A stretch of DNA of 64,000 nt from Aquipuribacter sp. SD81 (GCF_037153975.1 NZ_JBBAYJ010000005.1:1-64000); one strand, 5' to 3'. Counted from the stretch's first letter, positions 1 through 9,229 are shown. Notes: generated from the letters alone by a model not told the origin. A program made the numbers and translations.

Positions 1-1
1 C

Positions 2-724
2 CCGGGCGCGCCGGGCGGACGGGGGCCCTCGGGGGTGCGCCCGACCGGCAGCCGGCCGCCGCGCCGGCGGCCCGCGGGCGCCGGTGCGGGCGTCGCCGTC
101 GTCCTCGTCATGGGCGCCGTCGTGGTCGGTGCCCTCGTGTACGGCCTCGACCGTCTCCGCGACCCCACCGTCGCCGCGCCCCAGCCCACCGTGACGCAGA
201 CCGTCCAGCCGTCCGCGGCGGAGCCGAGCCCCGAGCCCAGCGAGCCCGCGCCGAGCGAGCCGGAGCCGAGCGGGCCGGTGGAGCCGGAGTTCGTGAGCCC
301 CGCGGGCGTCCAGCCGCTCGACCCGCTGGGCGACGGCGAGGAGAACGACCAGGAGGCCCCGCGCGCCATCGACGGCGACCCGTCGAGCGCGTGGACCACG
401 CAGCGCTACAACTCGCAGGCCTTCGGCGGGCTCAAGGACGGCCTCGGCCTCGCCTTCGACCTCGGGGAGCCGCGGCTCGTGTCGGGGGTCAGCGTCGTCG
501 CGCCCGGCAGCGACGGGGCCCTCGAGGTGCGGACCGCACCGGACGCGTCGTACGACGGCTCGGAGGTCGTCGGGACGCTCGGGACGGGCGGCGGCGAGCA
601 GGTCGTCGAGCTCGACGAGCCCGTCGAGGCCCAGTTCGTCGTCCTGTGGTTCACGTCGCTGCCGGAGAACGAGGGCGACTGGCGCGCGCTCGTCAGCGAG
701 GTCCAGGTGCAGGTCGCGCCGTGA
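2..724 (+). CDS. Membrane-anchored discoidin-like protein, 5'-truncated
   Basis: The frame is open to the window edge, so the gene probably begins upstream; the first start codon inside the window is the GTG at 35. Counting from that GTG, a basic stretch is followed by one membrane segment (about residues 17-38), a Pro/Glu/Ser-rich stalk to about residue 85, then an outward domain of about 140 residues with a 'AIDGDPSSAWTTQ' motif typical of galactose-binding/discoidin folds. In related actinobacteria a gene of this type, often with a degenerate kinase domain at its N-terminus, lies between murJ and sigM; that upstream part cannot be seen here. The stop overlaps the sigM start (GTGA), so the two are probably translationally coupled. 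Ligand unknown. Confidence 0.7.
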   Translation, partial: PGAPGGRGPSGVRPTGSRPPRRRPAGAGAGVAVVLVMGAVVVGALVYGLDRLRDPTVAAPQPTVTQTVQPSAAEPSPEPSEPAPSEPEPSGPVEPEFVSPAGVQPLDPLGDGEENDQEAPRAIDGDPSSAWTTQRYNSQAFGGLKDGLGLAFDLGEPRLVSGVSVVAPGSDGALEVRTAPDASYDGSEVVGTLGTGGGEQVVELDEPVEAQFVVLWFTSLPENEGDWRALVSEVQVQVAP

Positions 725-1419
725 CCGCCGGCGGGAGCGACGCCGCCCTGCTCGACGCGCACCTCGCGGGTGACCCCGACGCGTTCGCCGAGCTGGTGCG
801 CCGGCACCGGGACGTGCTGTGGGCCGTCGCCGTGCGCACCACGGGCAACCCCGCCGACGCGGAGGACGCGCTGCAGGAGGCGCTGGTCTCCGCCCTGCGC
901 TCCGTCGAGCGCTTCGAGCGGCGGTCGGCGGTCCGCACGTGGCTGTACCGCATCGTCGTCAACGCGTCCCTGGACCGCCTGCGCCGCGCCGCCGCGCGAC
1001 CCACCACCCCGCTGGACGAGCGGGTCGACCCCCCGTCCGGGGTCGACGAGCCGGCCCGCACCGCGGAGCGGCTCGACGTCGACGCCGCGCTGCGCACGCT
1101 GAGCCCCGGGCAGCGCGCCGCCGTCGTGCTCGTCCACATGCACGGGCTGTCGGTCGCCCAGGCGGCCGAGGTGCTCGAGCTGCCGGAGGGGACGGTCAAG
1201 TCGCGCTGCTCGCGCGGGCGCGCCCAGCTCGCCCGCGTGCTCCGGCCCGGCGGTGACGAGGAGCGCGCCGGTCCCGGCGACGACCACGCCGGCAGTGACG
1301 CGCACCACGCCGGGACGGGCGAGGGGAACCCGCGCGCCGACCACGACGTCCAACCCGGGACGCCTCCGACCGGGGGCGCGCGACCGCACGCGACGGGGAC
1401 GGCAGGTGAGAACCGGTGA
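721..1419 (+). CDS. sigM: ECF RNA polymerase sigma factor, SigM-like
   Basis: 232 residues from the GTG that overlaps the preceding stop. Sigma region 2 spans about residues 10-85, with a DAEDALQEAL helix and a VRTWLYRIVVN segment for -10 recognition and melting. Region 4 spans about 118-172, with LSPGQRAAVVLV and a helix-turn-helix ending in EGTVKSRCSRGR for -35 contact. There is no region 1 or 3, as expected for an extracytoplasmic-function sigma factor. A Gly/Asp/His-rich tail of about 60 residues follows region 4, longer than usual. Position (before trxB-trxA) and architecture match SigM of mycobacteria and Streptomyces. The stop overlaps the next start by four bases, so the partner is co-translated; activity is presumably held by that membrane protein. 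Confidence 0.9.
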   Translation: MTAGGSDAALLDAHLAGDPDAFAELVRRHRDVLWAVAVRTTGNPADAEDALQEALVSALRSVERFERRSAVRTWLYRIVVNASLDRLRRAAARPTTPLDERVDPPSGVDEPARTAERLDVDAALRTLSPGQRAAVVLVHMHGLSVAQAAEVLELPEGTVKSRCSRGRAQLARVLRPGGDEERAGPGDDHAGSDAHHAGTGEGNPRADHDVQPGTPPTGGARPHATGTAGENR

Positions 1420-2765
1420 GCACGCACGACGACGACGCCTGGGTGGCCGAGCTGCTGGCCGCCGCGCCGCCGCCGGCCCTGCCGGACGACGTGGCCGCCC
1501 GCCTCGACCGCGCGGTCCGCGACGCCGTGGCCGGCCACCCCTCCGCAGGTGCCGCCCCGGCCGTCGTGAGCGCACCCACGGGAGCCGGTGCCCCCGCCGT
1601 GGCCACCGCGGCCACCGAGCCCACCGAGCCCACCGAGCCCACCGAGCCCACCGGGCCGGCGGACGGGCCGAGCGCGACGGACGCGACGGACCCGACCGCC
1701 ACGACAGGTGCCGCGGGCGCCGCGGGGGGTGCCACAGGTGGTGCCACAGGTGGTGCCGCGGGTGCCGCCGCGGCGACGCCGCCCGCCGCGTCGGCCCCCA
1801 CCCTCGGTGGTGCGGCAGCCGCCGTGCCGCTGCGCGGCGACGTCCCGCCCGCCGCGGCGGTCCCGCCCCGAGCCGCGGTCCCGCCGGCCGCGGCGCCGAC
1901 GCCCGTCCCGTCCGGCGGGGCCGGTGACCCGGAGGGCGCCGACGGCCCCCTCCCCCGCGACCCGGACGCCGCGGACCCGGCCGCGGTGGGGGCCGAGGGC
2001 GGCCCGCGCCCGACGCCCGTCGCCGCCGTGCTCGGGACGTCCGCGGGGTCGGCCTCGCGGCGCGAGCAGCGCGAGGAGCAGCAGGACGAGCGGCGTCGCG
2101 CCCTCGCCACCCGGTGGCTGCCCGTGGCGGCCGGCGTCCTCGTGCTCGGCGTCGCCGGCGCCGTCGCGGTCGGTCAGCTCGGCGGCGGCGACGACGCGGC
2201 CGTCACCGAGGCCGCGGACGCGGGCGGGGCGGAGTCGGCCCTCGCCGACGCCCCGGCCCCGCGGGCCCTCGTCGCGACCGGCACCGACTACGCGACCGCC
2301 GACGAGGCCGCGTTCGCCGCGCAGGTCGACGCCCTCGTCGCCGCGGCGGCGTCGGGCTCCCCCGGCGAGATCGCCGAGGTCACCCCCGAGGACAGCGCCG
2401 GGGCCGCCGCGGAGGCCGAGGCGGGCGCGGACACCGCCGTCGGCGGGGACAGCACCGTGGCGCCGGAGGAGCCCGGGAGCGAGGAGGGCGAGCTGCTGAG
2501 CAGCGCGGGCGCGGCCGACTCGCGGTTCGACGCCCGGGCGGGTGCCGTGGGCAGCCCCCTCGCCGACCCCGCGCTGCTCGGCGAGTGCGTCGCCTCGCTG
2601 CACGGCAGCGAGGCGCCGGCCGCGGCGGTCGACGTCTCCGCGACGGTCGACGGCCTCGAGTCCACGGTCGTCGTGGTCCCCGACGCGTCGGGGCAGGGCT
2701 ACTTCGTCTACGTCACCGCGCCGGACTGCGGCGACCTGCGCAACTTCTACCGCGTCGGCGGCTGA
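1416..2765 (+). CDS. Probable membrane anti-sigma factor partner of SigM
   Basis: 449 residues, starting at the GTG overlapping the sigM stop. The first ~45 residues (DDAWVAELLAAAPPPALPDDVAARL) look like the short cytosolic segment of SigM-linked anti-sigma factors. About 190 Pro/Ala/Thr-rich residues follow, including a 9-nt tandem repeat coding Glu-Pro-Thr. A single membrane segment lies at about 233-253, and the acidic outer domain of ~190 residues contains two Cys near the C-terminus (LLGECVAS, PDCGDL) that could form a disulfide. I infer sigma-factor sequestration from the overlap with sigM and the topology; no zinc-binding anti-sigma motif (HxxxCxxC) is visible. The low-complexity linker is unlikely to be conserved. 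Confidence 0.6.
   Translation: MSTHDDDAWVAELLAAAPPPALPDDVAARLDRAVRDAVAGHPSAGAAPAVVSAPTGAGAPAVATAATEPTEPTEPTEPTGPADGPSATDATDPTATTGAAGAAGGATGGATGGAAGAAAATPPAASAPTLGGAAAAVPLRGDVPPAAAVPPRAAVPPAAAPTPVPSGGAGDPEGADGPLPRDPDAADPAAVGAEGGPRPTPVAAVLGTSAGSASRREQREEQQDERRRALATRWLPVAAGVLVLGVAGAVAVGQLGGGDDAAVTEAADAGGAESALADAPAPRALVATGTDYATADEAAFAAQVDALVAAAASGSPGEIAEVTPEDSAGAAAEAEAGADTAVGGDSTVAPEEPGSEEGELLSSAGAADSRFDARAGAVGSPLADPALLGECVASLHGSEAPAAAVDVSATVDGLESTVVVVPDASGQGYFVYVTAPDCGDLRNFYRVGG
1613..1657 (+). repeat. 9-nt tandem repeat coding Glu-Pro-Thr
   Basis: Four exact copies of CACCGAGCC and a fifth with one change (CACCGGGCC) lie in frame inside the probable anti-sigma gene and encode a run of Glu-Pro-Thr. 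Repeats of this kind can change copy number without breaking the frame. Confidence 0.85.
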
Positions 2766-2840
2766 GCCGACGGGCCGCGCTGCGCCGGTCGGGTGCCCGC
2801 CCCGGGGTCGCGGCCGGGCCCGGAACACCGGGACCGCCCG

Positions 2841-2846
2841 TAGTGT
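2841..2846 (+). promoter_or_regulatory. Candidate -10 element for trxB
   Basis: TAGTGT fits the actinobacterial TANNNT -10 pattern and lies 40 bases upstream of the trxB ATG, in the 121-nt gap after the anti-sigma gene. No convincing -35 is visible. A strong Shine-Dalgarno (AGGAGG) precedes trxB. Confidence 0.35.
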
Positions 2847-2886
2847 TGACGACCCCGGAACCCGCTGATGTGCAGGAGGCGCACGC

Positions 2887-3948
2887 ATGAGCACCGCCAC
2901 GACCGTCACCGACGGCCAGGTCCGCGAGGTCGTCGTCGTCGGCTCCGGCCCCGCCGGCTACACCGCCGCCATCTACGCCGCCCGGGCGGAGCTCGCCCCG
3001 CTGGTCTTCGAGTCGTCGGTCGAGTCCGGCGGCGCCCTCATGAACACCACCGAGGTCGAGAACTACCCCGGCTTCCCCACCGGTGTCATGGGCCCGGACC
3101 TCATGGAGCAGCTCCGCGCGCAGGCCGAGCGCTTCGGCGCCGAGCTCGTCGCCGACGACGTCGTGGAGATGCGGCTCGCCGGCGAGGTCAAGGAGCTCGT
3201 CACCGGCAGCGGCGACACCGTCCGCGCCCGGACCGTCATCCTCGCGACCGGCAGCGCGTACCGCGAGCTGGGCCTGCCCGACGAGAAGCGGCTGTCCGGT
3301 CGCGGCGTCAGCTGGTGCGCCACCTGTGACGGCTTCTTCTTCAAGGAGAAGGACATCATCGTGGTCGGCGGCGGCGACTCCGCCGTCGAGGAGGCGACCT
3401 TCCTCACCCGGTTCGCCCGGTCCGTCACCATCGTGCACCGCCGCGACGAGCTGCGCGCCAGCAAGATCATGCAGCGCCGGGCGTTCAACGACCCGAAGAT
3501 CTCGTTCCGCTGGAACAGCGAGGTCGCGGCGATCCTCGGCGACTCCTCGGTGACCGGGGTGCGTCTGCGCGACACCGTCACCGGCGAGGAGAGCGAGCTC
3601 GAGGTGAGCGGCGTCTTCGTCGCCATCGGGCACGACCCGCGCACCGACCTGGTCCGCGAGCAGCTCGAGCTCGACGAGAACGGCTTCGTCGTCGTCGAGG
3701 GCCGCTCCGGCAAGACGTCCCTGCCCGGGGTGTTCGCCGCCGGCGACGTGCTCGACCACGAGTACATGCAGGCCATCACCGCCGCCGGCTCCGGCTGCGC
3801 GGCCGCCCTGGACGCCGAGCGCTACCTCGCCGCGCTCGACGACACCGACGACGTGGAGACCGCGGTCGAGACCGCCTTCCCGGAGGCGACCGAGGAGCAC
3901 CTGCAGCACGACCGGCCCGGCGAGCACGTCCTCGCCAGCGCCGACTGA
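2887..3948 (+). CDS. trxB: Thioredoxin-disulfide reductase
   Basis: 353-residue cytosolic flavoenzyme that transfers electrons from NADPH through FAD to thioredoxin. It shows the FAD-binding GSGPAG loop (about residues 19-24), the redox-active CATC pair (Cys144 and Cys147), the NADPH loop [10 protein letters not shown], and the C-terminal FAD motif GVFAAGDV. Length is slightly above the usual 310-335 because of a short N-terminal extension and an acidic tail of ~30 residues. The ATG has AGGAGG eight bases upstream. thioredoxin follows 63 nt downstream, the normal partner arrangement; in Streptomyces this pair is in the SigR thiol-stress regulon, though I see no SigR-type promoter. Confidence 0.97.
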   Translation: MSTATTVTDGQVREVVVVGSGPAGYTAAIYAARAELAPLVFESSVESGGALMNTTEVENYPGFPTGVMGPDLMEQLRAQAERFGAELVADDVVEMRLAGEVKELVTGSGDTVRARTVILATGSAYRELGLPDEKRLSGRGVSWCATCDGFFFKEKDIIVVGGGDSAVEEATFLTRFARSVTIVHRRDELRASKIMQRRAFNDPKISFRWNSEVAAILGDSSVTGVRLRDTVTGEESELEVSGVFVAIGHDPRTDLVREQLELDENGFVVVEGRSGKTSLPGVFAAGDVLDHEYMQAITAAGSGCAAALDAERYLAALDDTDDVETAVETAFPEATEEHLQHDRPGEHVLASAD

Positions 3949-4011
3949 CCCACCCCACCGACCCACCACCACCACACCGACCACCGGGACCACCCGGGGA
4001 GAGGGAGCGAC

Positions 4012-4335
4012 ATGCCCACCAAGGCCACGACCGACGCCGACTTCGACAAGGACGTCCTGCAGTCCGACAAGCCCGTGCTCGTCGACTTCTGGGCCACCTG
4101 GTGCGGCCCGTGCCGGCAGGTCGCCCCGATCCTCGAGGAGCTGTCGAACGAGTACGCCGACAAGATCGACGTGGTGAAGGTCGACACCGACCAGAACCCC
4201 CGTACCGCGGCCGCGTACGGCGTCGTCAGCATCCCCACGCTCAACGTCTACAAGAACGGCGAGCTGGTGAAGAGCCTCGTCGGCGCCCACCCCAAGCCGC
4301 GCCTCGTCAAGGAGCTCGAGGAGTTCCTGGGCTGA
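4012..4335 (+). CDS. trxA: Thioredoxin
   Basis: 107 residues, exactly family length, with the active site W30-C31-G-P-C34, buried Asp25 (VDFWATWCGPC context), and the cis-proline in VVSIPTLNVYKNGE. It reduces protein disulfides in the cytosol and is recharged by the upstream reductase. Start ATG follows a purine-rich GGGGAGAGGGAG ribosome-binding region. A strong terminator hairpin follows the stop, so it ends the trxB-trxA unit. Confidence 0.97.
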   Translation: MPTKATTDADFDKDVLQSDKPVLVDFWATWCGPCRQVAPILEELSNEYADKIDVVKVDTDQNPRTAAAYGVVSIPTLNVYKNGELVKSLVGAHPKPRLVKELEEFLG

Positions 4336-4361
4336 GAGGGGCCGCCTCCGGCCCCGCGACA

Positions 4362-4398
4362 CGAGGACCCGTCCACCCTCTGGGTGGGCGGGTCCTCG
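4362..4398 (+). terminator. Hairpin terminator after trxA
   Basis: A 17-bp stem (CGAGGACCCG arm and its partner CGGGTCCTCG, continued by CCACCC/GGGTGG) closes a three-base TCT loop, with one G-T wobble. No U tract follows, as is common in high-GC actinobacteria. A GTG at 4384 lies inside the stem, which argues against it as the start of the next gene. Confidence 0.85.
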
Positions 4399-4412
4399 CA
4401 CGTCGTGCGTGA

Positions 4413-4418
4413 CAGACT
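4413..4418 (+). promoter_or_regulatory. Candidate -10 box of a leaderless promoter
   Basis: CAGACT lies seven bases before the GTG at 4426, with no Shine-Dalgarno between. The same spacing recurs at several genes in this window, suggesting transcription starts at or next to the start codon. Confidence 0.4.
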
Positions 4419-4425
4419 TCGCCGG

Positions 4426-5724
4426 GTGACGGGCACGCGACTCGACCGGTGGCACGGCGCGTACAGCCGCCGCGCGACCGGCATGACCGCGTCCGAGATC
4501 CGCGCGCTGTTCGCCGTCGCGAGCCGGCCCGAGGTGGTGAGCCTCGCGGGGGGCATGCCGACGCTCGACGCGCTGCCGCTGGACGAGGTGGGCGCGATCG
4601 TGCGCCGCTGTGTCGAGGAGTCCGCCGCCACCGCCCTGCAGTACGGCTCGGGGCAAGGCGATGTCCTTGCGCAAGAGCAGATCGCGGACGTCATGACCAC
4701 GGTCGGCTCCGACGTCGACCCGGACGACGTCGTCGTGACGACCGGCTCGCAGCACGCGCTCGACCTGCTCGTGCGCGTCATGGTCGACCCCGGTGACGTC
4801 GTCGTCGTGGAGTCCCCGAGCTACGTGGGGGCGCTCGGCGTCCTGCGCTCCTACGAGGCCGCAGTGCGCCACGTGGCCACCGACGAGGCGGGGGTCGTGC
4901 CGGACGCCCTCACGGAGCTCGTCGCGCGCGAGCGTGCGGCGGGCCGTCAGGTGAAGGCGCTGTACGTCGTGCCGCACCACCAGAACCCCAGCGGCGTGAC
5001 GACGAGCGCGGCCCGGCGCGACGAGCTCGTCGACGTGTGCCGCCGGCTCGGCCTGCTGCTCGTCGAGGACGACCCGTACGCCCTCCTCGGCTTCGACAGC
5101 GAGCCGCTGGCCTCCCTGCACTCCCGCGACACGGACGGGGTCGTCTACCTCGGCTCGTTCTCCAAGACCTTCGCCCCGGGCCTCCGTGTCGGCTGGGCGG
5201 TCGCCCCGCCGGCGCTGCGGGCCAAGCTCGTGCTCGCCGCCGAGGCGTCGGTGCTCTGCCCGTCCGCCTTCAGCCAGCGCGTCGTCGCGACGTACCTGCG
5301 GGGCAGCGACTGGCGCGCCCACGTCAAGGTGCTGCGCGGGCTGTACCGGGAGCGCCGCGACGCCCTGCTCGGTGCCCTCGCACGCCACCTCCCGGACGCG
5401 CACGTCACCCGGCCCGACGGCGGCTTCTTCACGTGGGTCCGTCTGCCCGACGGCCTCGACACCGCCGCGATGCTGCCCCGGGCCGTCGCCGCCCGGGTCG
5501 CCTACGTGCCGGGGACCGCCTTCCACGCCGACGGCGGCGGGGCCGCCTTCGCGCGGCTCTCCTTCTGCTACCCCCCGCCGGACCGCATCGTGGAGGGGGT
5601 GCGCCGGCTGGCGACGGTCGTCGCGGCCGAGCAGGAGCTCGTCGCCACCTTCGGTGCCTCGCCGACGGGCGTGCCGCGGGTGCCCGCCGGCGACGCCGAC
5701 CGTCCCGCGACGGACACCGCATGA
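4426..5724 (+). CDS. PLP-dependent aminotransferase (MocR/2-aminoadipate type fold)
   Basis: 432 residues of the fold-type I, class I/II aminotransferase family. Visible are the substrate-side SLAGGMPTLD motif, the QYGSGQGDVLAQEQ segment, the PHHQNPSGV cofactor-binding motif, VEDDPYALL, the SFSKTFAPGLRVGW segment in which Lys247 should form the Schiff base with PLP, and a late Arg in FARLSFCYPPPD. There is no GntR DNA-binding domain, so this is an enzyme, not a MocR regulator. Closest functional labels would be 2-aminoadipate/aromatic aminotransferases, but the substrate cannot be read from sequence. Start GTG 4426 was chosen because the upstream GTG lies in the trxA terminator. The stop overlaps the ligase gene (ATGA). 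Confidence 0.88.
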   Translation: MTGTRLDRWHGAYSRRATGMTASEIRALFAVASRPEVVSLAGGMPTLDALPLDEVGAIVRRCVEESAATALQYGSGQGDVLAQEQIADVMTTVGSDVDPDDVVVTTGSQHALDLLVRVMVDPGDVVVVESPSYVGALGVLRSYEAAVRHVATDEAGVVPDALTELVARERAAGRQVKALYVVPHHQNPSGVTTSAARRDELVDVCRRLGLLLVEDDPYALLGFDSEPLASLHSRDTDGVVYLGSFSKTFAPGLRVGWAVAPPALRAKLVLAAEASVLCPSAFSQRVVATYLRGSDWRAHVKVLRGLYRERRDALLGALARHLPDAHVTRPDGGFFTWVRLPDGLDTAAMLPRAVAARVAYVPGTAFHADGGGAAFARLSFCYPPPDRIVEGVRRLATVVAAEQELVATFGASPTGVPRVPAGDADRPATDTA

Positions 5725-6719
5725 CGGCCGTCGAGGCCGGGCGCGGCCGGGCGGGCGGGGAGCGACCGGCGGCGACCACCCAGGTGCTCGTGCTCGCCGG
5801 CGGCCTGTCCGCCGAGCGCGAGGTGTCGCTGCAGTCCGGTCGCGGCGTCGTCTCCGCCCTCGCCGAGGTCGGGGTGGACGCGGGTGTCGCCGACGTCGGC
5901 GCCGACCTGCTCGACGTCGTGCGTCGCCACGCGCCCGACGTCGTCTGGCCCGTCCTGCACGGGGCCGGTGGCGAGGACGGCACCCTGCCGCAGGTGCTCG
6001 AGCTGCTCCGCGTCCCGTTCGTCGGCTCGCCGTCCGGCGCGGCCCGGCTCGCGTGGGACAAGACGGCGGCCGCCGAGGTCGCGGCCCGGGCCGGTGCCGC
6101 CGTGCCGCCGTCGGTCACGCTGCCGCAGAGCCTCGTCCGTGACGTCGGCCCCGCCCGGCTGCTCCCGCTCGTCGCCGAGCGCATCCCCGGTCCCGTCGTG
6201 GTGAAGCCGGTCCACGGCGGCTCGAGCCTCGGGGTCGGTGTCGTGCACGACCCGGGGGACCTGCCGCACGCGATGGTGAGCGCCCTGGGGCACGACAGCC
6301 AGTGCCGGGTGGAGCGGTTCGTGCCCGGGACCGAGGTCGCCGTCACGGTCGTCGACGACGGCGGGGGTCCGGTCGCCGCGCCCGCCGTCGAGATCGCCCC
6401 GGACTCCGGGGCCTACGACTACGGCTCCCGCTACACCGCCGGCGCCACGGTCTTCCACTGCCCGGCCCGCCTGCCCGACGACGTCGCGCAGCGGCTGCTC
6501 GCGCAGGCCGTCGCGGTCCACGTGGCGCTCGGGCTCGGCCACCTGAGCCGCAGCGACTGGATCGTCGACGCCGACGGGCGGGCCTGGTTCCTCGAGGTCA
6601 ACACCTCTCCCGGGATGACGGGGACGAGCCTCGTCCCCCAGGCGCTGCAGGAGCAGGGCGGCGCGGCCGCGGTCTACGCCCGCCTCGTCGCCGCGGCCGG
6701 AGCCTCCTCAGCGGGCTGA
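5721..6719 (+). CDS. ddl: D-alanine--D-alanine ligase
   Basis: 332-residue ATP-grasp enzyme that joins two D-alanines for peptidoglycan precursors. Visible features: N-terminal [13 protein letters not shown] motif, [15 protein letters not shown] loop, the ATP-grasp lysines in [19 protein letters not shown], and the C-terminal metal/nucleotide motif [18 protein letters not shown]. It starts at an ATG overlapping the aminotransferase stop, so the two form an operon. A second, more canonical ddl usually lies elsewhere in actinobacterial genomes; whether this copy is housekeeping is unknown. Its 3' end overlaps the convergent parB by 12 nt, leaving no room for a separate terminator. Confidence 0.9.
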   Translation: MTAVEAGRGRAGGERPAATTQVLVLAGGLSAEREVSLQSGRGVVSALAEVGVDAGVADVGADLLDVVRRHAPDVVWPVLHGAGGEDGTLPQVLELLRVPFVGSPSGAARLAWDKTAAAEVAARAGAAVPPSVTLPQSLVRDVGPARLLPLVAERIPGPVVVKPVHGGSSLGVGVVHDPGDLPHAMVSALGHDSQCRVERFVPGTEVAVTVVDDGGGPVAAPAVEIAPDSGAYDYGSRYTAGATVFHCPARLPDDVAQRLLAQAVAVHVALGLGHLSRSDWIVDADGRAWFLEVNTSPGMTGTSLVPQALQEQGGAAAVYARLVAAAGASSAG

Positions 6720-7829
6720 GTACTCCTCGTCGGCAGAACCGGACGACCCGTCCGTGCTCCCGCCCCGGAGGCCGGGACCGCCGGGGTCGAGCACCGCCAG
6801 GATGCGGTCGAGGTCCTCGACCGTGGCGAACTCCACGGTGAGGCGGCCACGGTTCCGGCCGAGCGCGACCTTGACGCGGGTGTCGAGCCGGTCCGACAGC
6901 CGGCTCGCGACGTCGTCGAGCAGCGGCATGTGCCGGCCCGCGCGGGGACCGCGCGCCCGGGCCGGTCGCGCGCCGCCGCTGGCGACGATCTCCTCGACCG
7001 CCCGGACCGACAGCCCTTCGGCGACGATGCGGGAGGCGAGCCGCTCCGCCGCCTCCTCGTCGTCGAGCGCGAGCAGAGCGCGGGCGTGGCCGGCGCTCAG
7101 CACCCCGGCCGCCACACGTCGCTGCACGGCCGGTGGCAGCCGGAGCAGGCGCAGCGTGTTCGACACCTGCGGGCGGGACCGGCCGATGCGGCGCGACAGC
7201 TCGTCCTGCGTGCACCCGAAGTCGTCGAGCAGCTGCTGGTAGGCGGCCGCCTCCTCGAGCGGGTTGAGCTCGCTGCGGTGCAGGTTCTCCAGCAGGGCGT
7301 CACGCAGGAGGTCGTCGTCCTCGGTCGCGCGCACGACCGCCGGGACGGTGGCGAGACCGGCCTCGCCCGAGGCGCGCCAGCGGCGCTCACCCATGATGAG
7401 CTCGTACCGGACCTCGCCCTCGGGCTCGGAGAGGGGGCGTACGACGACGGGCTGCAGCACGCCGATCTCGCCGACGCTGTGCACGAGCTCGGCCATCTCG
7501 TCCGCATCGAAGACCTGTCGCGGCTGACGGGGGTTCGGCCGGATCTCCCCGAGCGGGATCTCGGCGAAGGTGGCGCCCGGCACGGCGACGAGGTCCGCAC
7601 CGGCCGACGCCGTTTCACGTGAAACACCGGTGCTCGCGCGGTCGTCGACCGTCTCGTCGTCCGGCGCCACGGCGACGCGGTCGTCTTCCGAGGCGGGCCG
7701 CGTCACCGAGGGGAAGAACACGTCGACGGGACGCTCGCTCGGCGGAGCGACGACCGGGCGTGCCGCGGCCGGCGCGGGAGGGATGAGGGCGCCGATACCT
7801 CGGCCGAGCCCGCGTCGGGGGGTGCTCAC
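6708..7829 (-). CDS. parB: Chromosome-partitioning protein ParB
   Basis: 373 residues. N-terminal signature [17 protein letters not shown], a variable acidic linker that contains a parS site, then the ParB/Srx CTPase domain ([33 protein letters not shown] as the box-II GERR motif), a helix-turn-helix ([24 protein letters not shown]), and a C-terminal dimerisation region. It binds parS, slides as a CTP-loaded clamp and positions the origin with ParA. The stop overlaps ddl; the start overlaps the parA stop (ATGA), so parA-parB are one operon. In this family the linker length varies, and this one is within range. Confidence 0.97.
   Translation of the reverse strand: MSTPRRGLGRGIGALIPPAPAAARPVVAPPSERPVDVFFPSVTRPASEDDRVAVAPDDETVDDRASTGVSRETASAGADLVAVPGATFAEIPLGEIRPNPRQPRQVFDADEMAELVHSVGEIGVLQPVVVRPLSEPEGEVRYELIMGERRWRASGEAGLATVPAVVRATEDDDLLRDALLENLHRSELNPLEEAAAYQQLLDDFGCTQDELSRRIGRSRPQVSNTLRLLRLPPAVQRRVAAGVLSAGHARALLALDDEEAAERLASRIVAEGLSVRAVEEIVASGGARPARARGPRAGRHMPLLDDVASRLSDRLDTRVKVALGRNRGRLTVEFATVEDLDRILAVLDPGGPGLRGGSTDGSSGSADEEYSAR
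7612..7625. other. parS: parS site 1, inside parB
   Basis: GTTTCACGTGAAAC, a perfect 14-nt palindrome matching the ParB-binding core. It is read in parB as Val-Ser-Arg-Glu-Thr in the linker between the N-terminal motif and the CTPase domain. Confidence 0.92.
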
Positions 7830-9229
7830 GTGGCAGCTCCTCGCATGGCGATCTCCTGCGCGGCCTCGAGGTAGGAGAGCGCGCCGCTGGACGTCGGATC
7901 GTAGGTCATGACGGTCTGCAGGTGGCTGGGCGCCTCGCTCACGCGCACCGAGCGCGGGATGTTCGTCCGCAGCACGCGCTCCCCGAAGACCTCACGCACC
8001 TGGGCGGCGACGTCGGCGGACAAGCGGGTGCGGCCGTCGAACATCGTGAGCACGACCGTCGACACGTCGAGGTCCGGGTTGAGGTTCTGCTGCACGAGCT
8101 CGACCGTGCGCATGAGCTGGCTGACCCCCTCGAGCGCGTAGTACTCGCACTGGATGGGGATGAGGACCTCGCGGGCCGCGACCAGCGCGTTGAGGGTCAG
8201 CAGCCCGAGGCTCGGTGGGCTGTCGACGAGGACGTAGTGGGGAGGCTCGTCGCACGCCGCCACGTAGCGGTCGATCGCCTTGCGCAGCCGGTACTCGCGG
8301 GCGACGACCGGGACGAGCTCGATCTCGGCACCCGACAGGTCGAGGGTGGCCGGGGCGCACGACACCCCGCTCACGTGGGGGCAGGGGCTGACGACGTCCG
8401 CGAGCCCCACCTCGTCGAGCAGCACGTCGTAGACCCCGGCCACGTCGCCGTGGTGGTCGACCCCGAGCGCCGTGCTCGCGTTGCCCTGCGGGTCCGCGTC
8501 GACCACGAGCACTCGCAGCCCACCCTGCGCGAGAGCCGCGGCGAGGTTGACCGTGGTCGTCGTCTTCCCCACCCCGCCCTTCTGGTTCGCGACGGTGATG
8601 ATCCGGGTGGTGGTCGGCGCCGGGAAGGTCCGGCCGTGCAGCGCGATACGCCTCCGTGCGTCGGTCGCGAGCTCGCGGGCCAGCGGCGTCTCCTCGTCGG
8701 GCGACGGCAGCGCGGAGGCGAGCTCGTCGCGCCAGCCGTCGTCACCGGCCGCCGCGGCCCCGTCGAGACGGCTGGCACTCCCGGACGAGGCCTCCGACGA
8801 CGTCGATGTTTCACGTGGAACGGCGGGCGCGGACGACGAGTCGTTCGCGTCGGTGGCGGTTCCGTCTACCTGCGGGCTCCCTACGGGGGCGGATGCCCCG
8901 TCCACCGCGACGGCCGGCGCGGGGTCGACGGTCGACGTTTCACGTGAAACGTCCGCCGCCCCCGCCTCATGTGCCTCGGAGCCCACCGACGTGGTCTCCG
9001 GGCGTGCGGCGCCGGTCCCAGTGCCCACAGGAGCGTCCGCTCCCGCCGCGTCGCTGTCCGCGGGTTCGTGCGTCGTCGCCCCAGCGACACCGGGGTCACG
9101 CTCGCCGCGGGACTCGACCGACTCGGCTGTTCCACGTGAGACGTCGTCGTCGGTACCGGCCGCCGGGACGACCGACGCCCCGTTCACGGGCGCCACCGTT
9201 GCCGCTGCTCGACGCGGGTCAGCGGCCAC
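7826..9229 (-). CDS. parA: Chromosome-partitioning ATPase ParA with long N-terminal extension
   Basis: 467 residues from a GTG overlapping the end of rsmG by 11 nt. The catalytic core begins near residue 205: deviant Walker [10 protein letters not shown] at about 217-225, VVDADPQGN, the Walker B-like [10 protein letters not shown], and [12 protein letters not shown] near the end. It is a deviant-Walker ATPase that forms DNA-bound dimers and pulls ParB-parS complexes. The first ~195 residues are low-complexity Asp/Ala/Pro/Ser-rich sequence holding three parS-like sites read as V-S/P-R-E/G-T. The family is normally ~260-320 residues, so the extension is large and the true start is uncertain: no good Shine-Dalgarno is visible and an internal GTG is possible. 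Overlap with parB indicates one operon. Confidence 0.93.
   Translation of the reverse strand: MAADPRRAAATVAPVNGASVVPAAGTDDDVSRGTAESVESRGERDPGVAGATTHEPADSDAAGADAPVGTGTGAARPETTSVGSEAHEAGAADVSRETSTVDPAPAVAVDGASAPVGSPQVDGTATDANDSSSAPAVPRETSTSSEASSGSASRLDGAAAAGDDGWRDELASALPSPDEETPLARELATDARRRIALHGRTFPAPTTTRIITVANQKGGVGKTTTTVNLAAALAQGGLRVLVVDADPQGNASTALGVDHHGDVAGVYDVLLDEVGLADVVSPCPHVSGVSCAPATLDLSGAEIELVPVVAREYRLRKAIDRYVAACDEPPHYVLVDSPPSLGLLTLNALVAAREVLIPIQCEYYALEGVSQLMRTVELVQQNLNPDLDVSTVVLTMFDGRTRLSADVAAQVREVFGERVLRTNIPRSVRVSEAPSHLQTVMTYDPTSSGALSYLEAAQEIAMRGAAT
8808..8821. other. parS: parS site 2, inside parA
   Basis: GTTTCACGTGGAAC, which with its flanking T matches the classic TGTTTCACGTGGAAC form of parS. 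It codes Val-Pro-Arg-Glu-Thr at about residues 137-141 of ParA. Confidence 0.92.
8937..8950. other. parS: parS site 3, inside parA
   Basis: GTTTCACGTGAAAC, a perfect palindrome coding Val-Ser-Arg-Glu-Thr at about residues 94-98 of the ParA N-terminal extension. Confidence 0.92.
9129..9142. other. parS: parS-like site 4 (degenerate), inside parA
   Basis: GTTCCACGTGAGAC differs from the strict palindrome by one base in the right arm (GAGAC for GAAAC). It codes Val-Ser-Arg-Gly-Thr at about residues 30-34 of ParA. Binding may be weaker than at the other three. Confidence 0.7.

Noticed and set aside
693-2909. 738-codon open frame antisense to sigM and its partner
   Set aside because: Gly/Arg-rich shadow composition, no family motifs, and strong sense-strand evidence for the genes on the plus strand.
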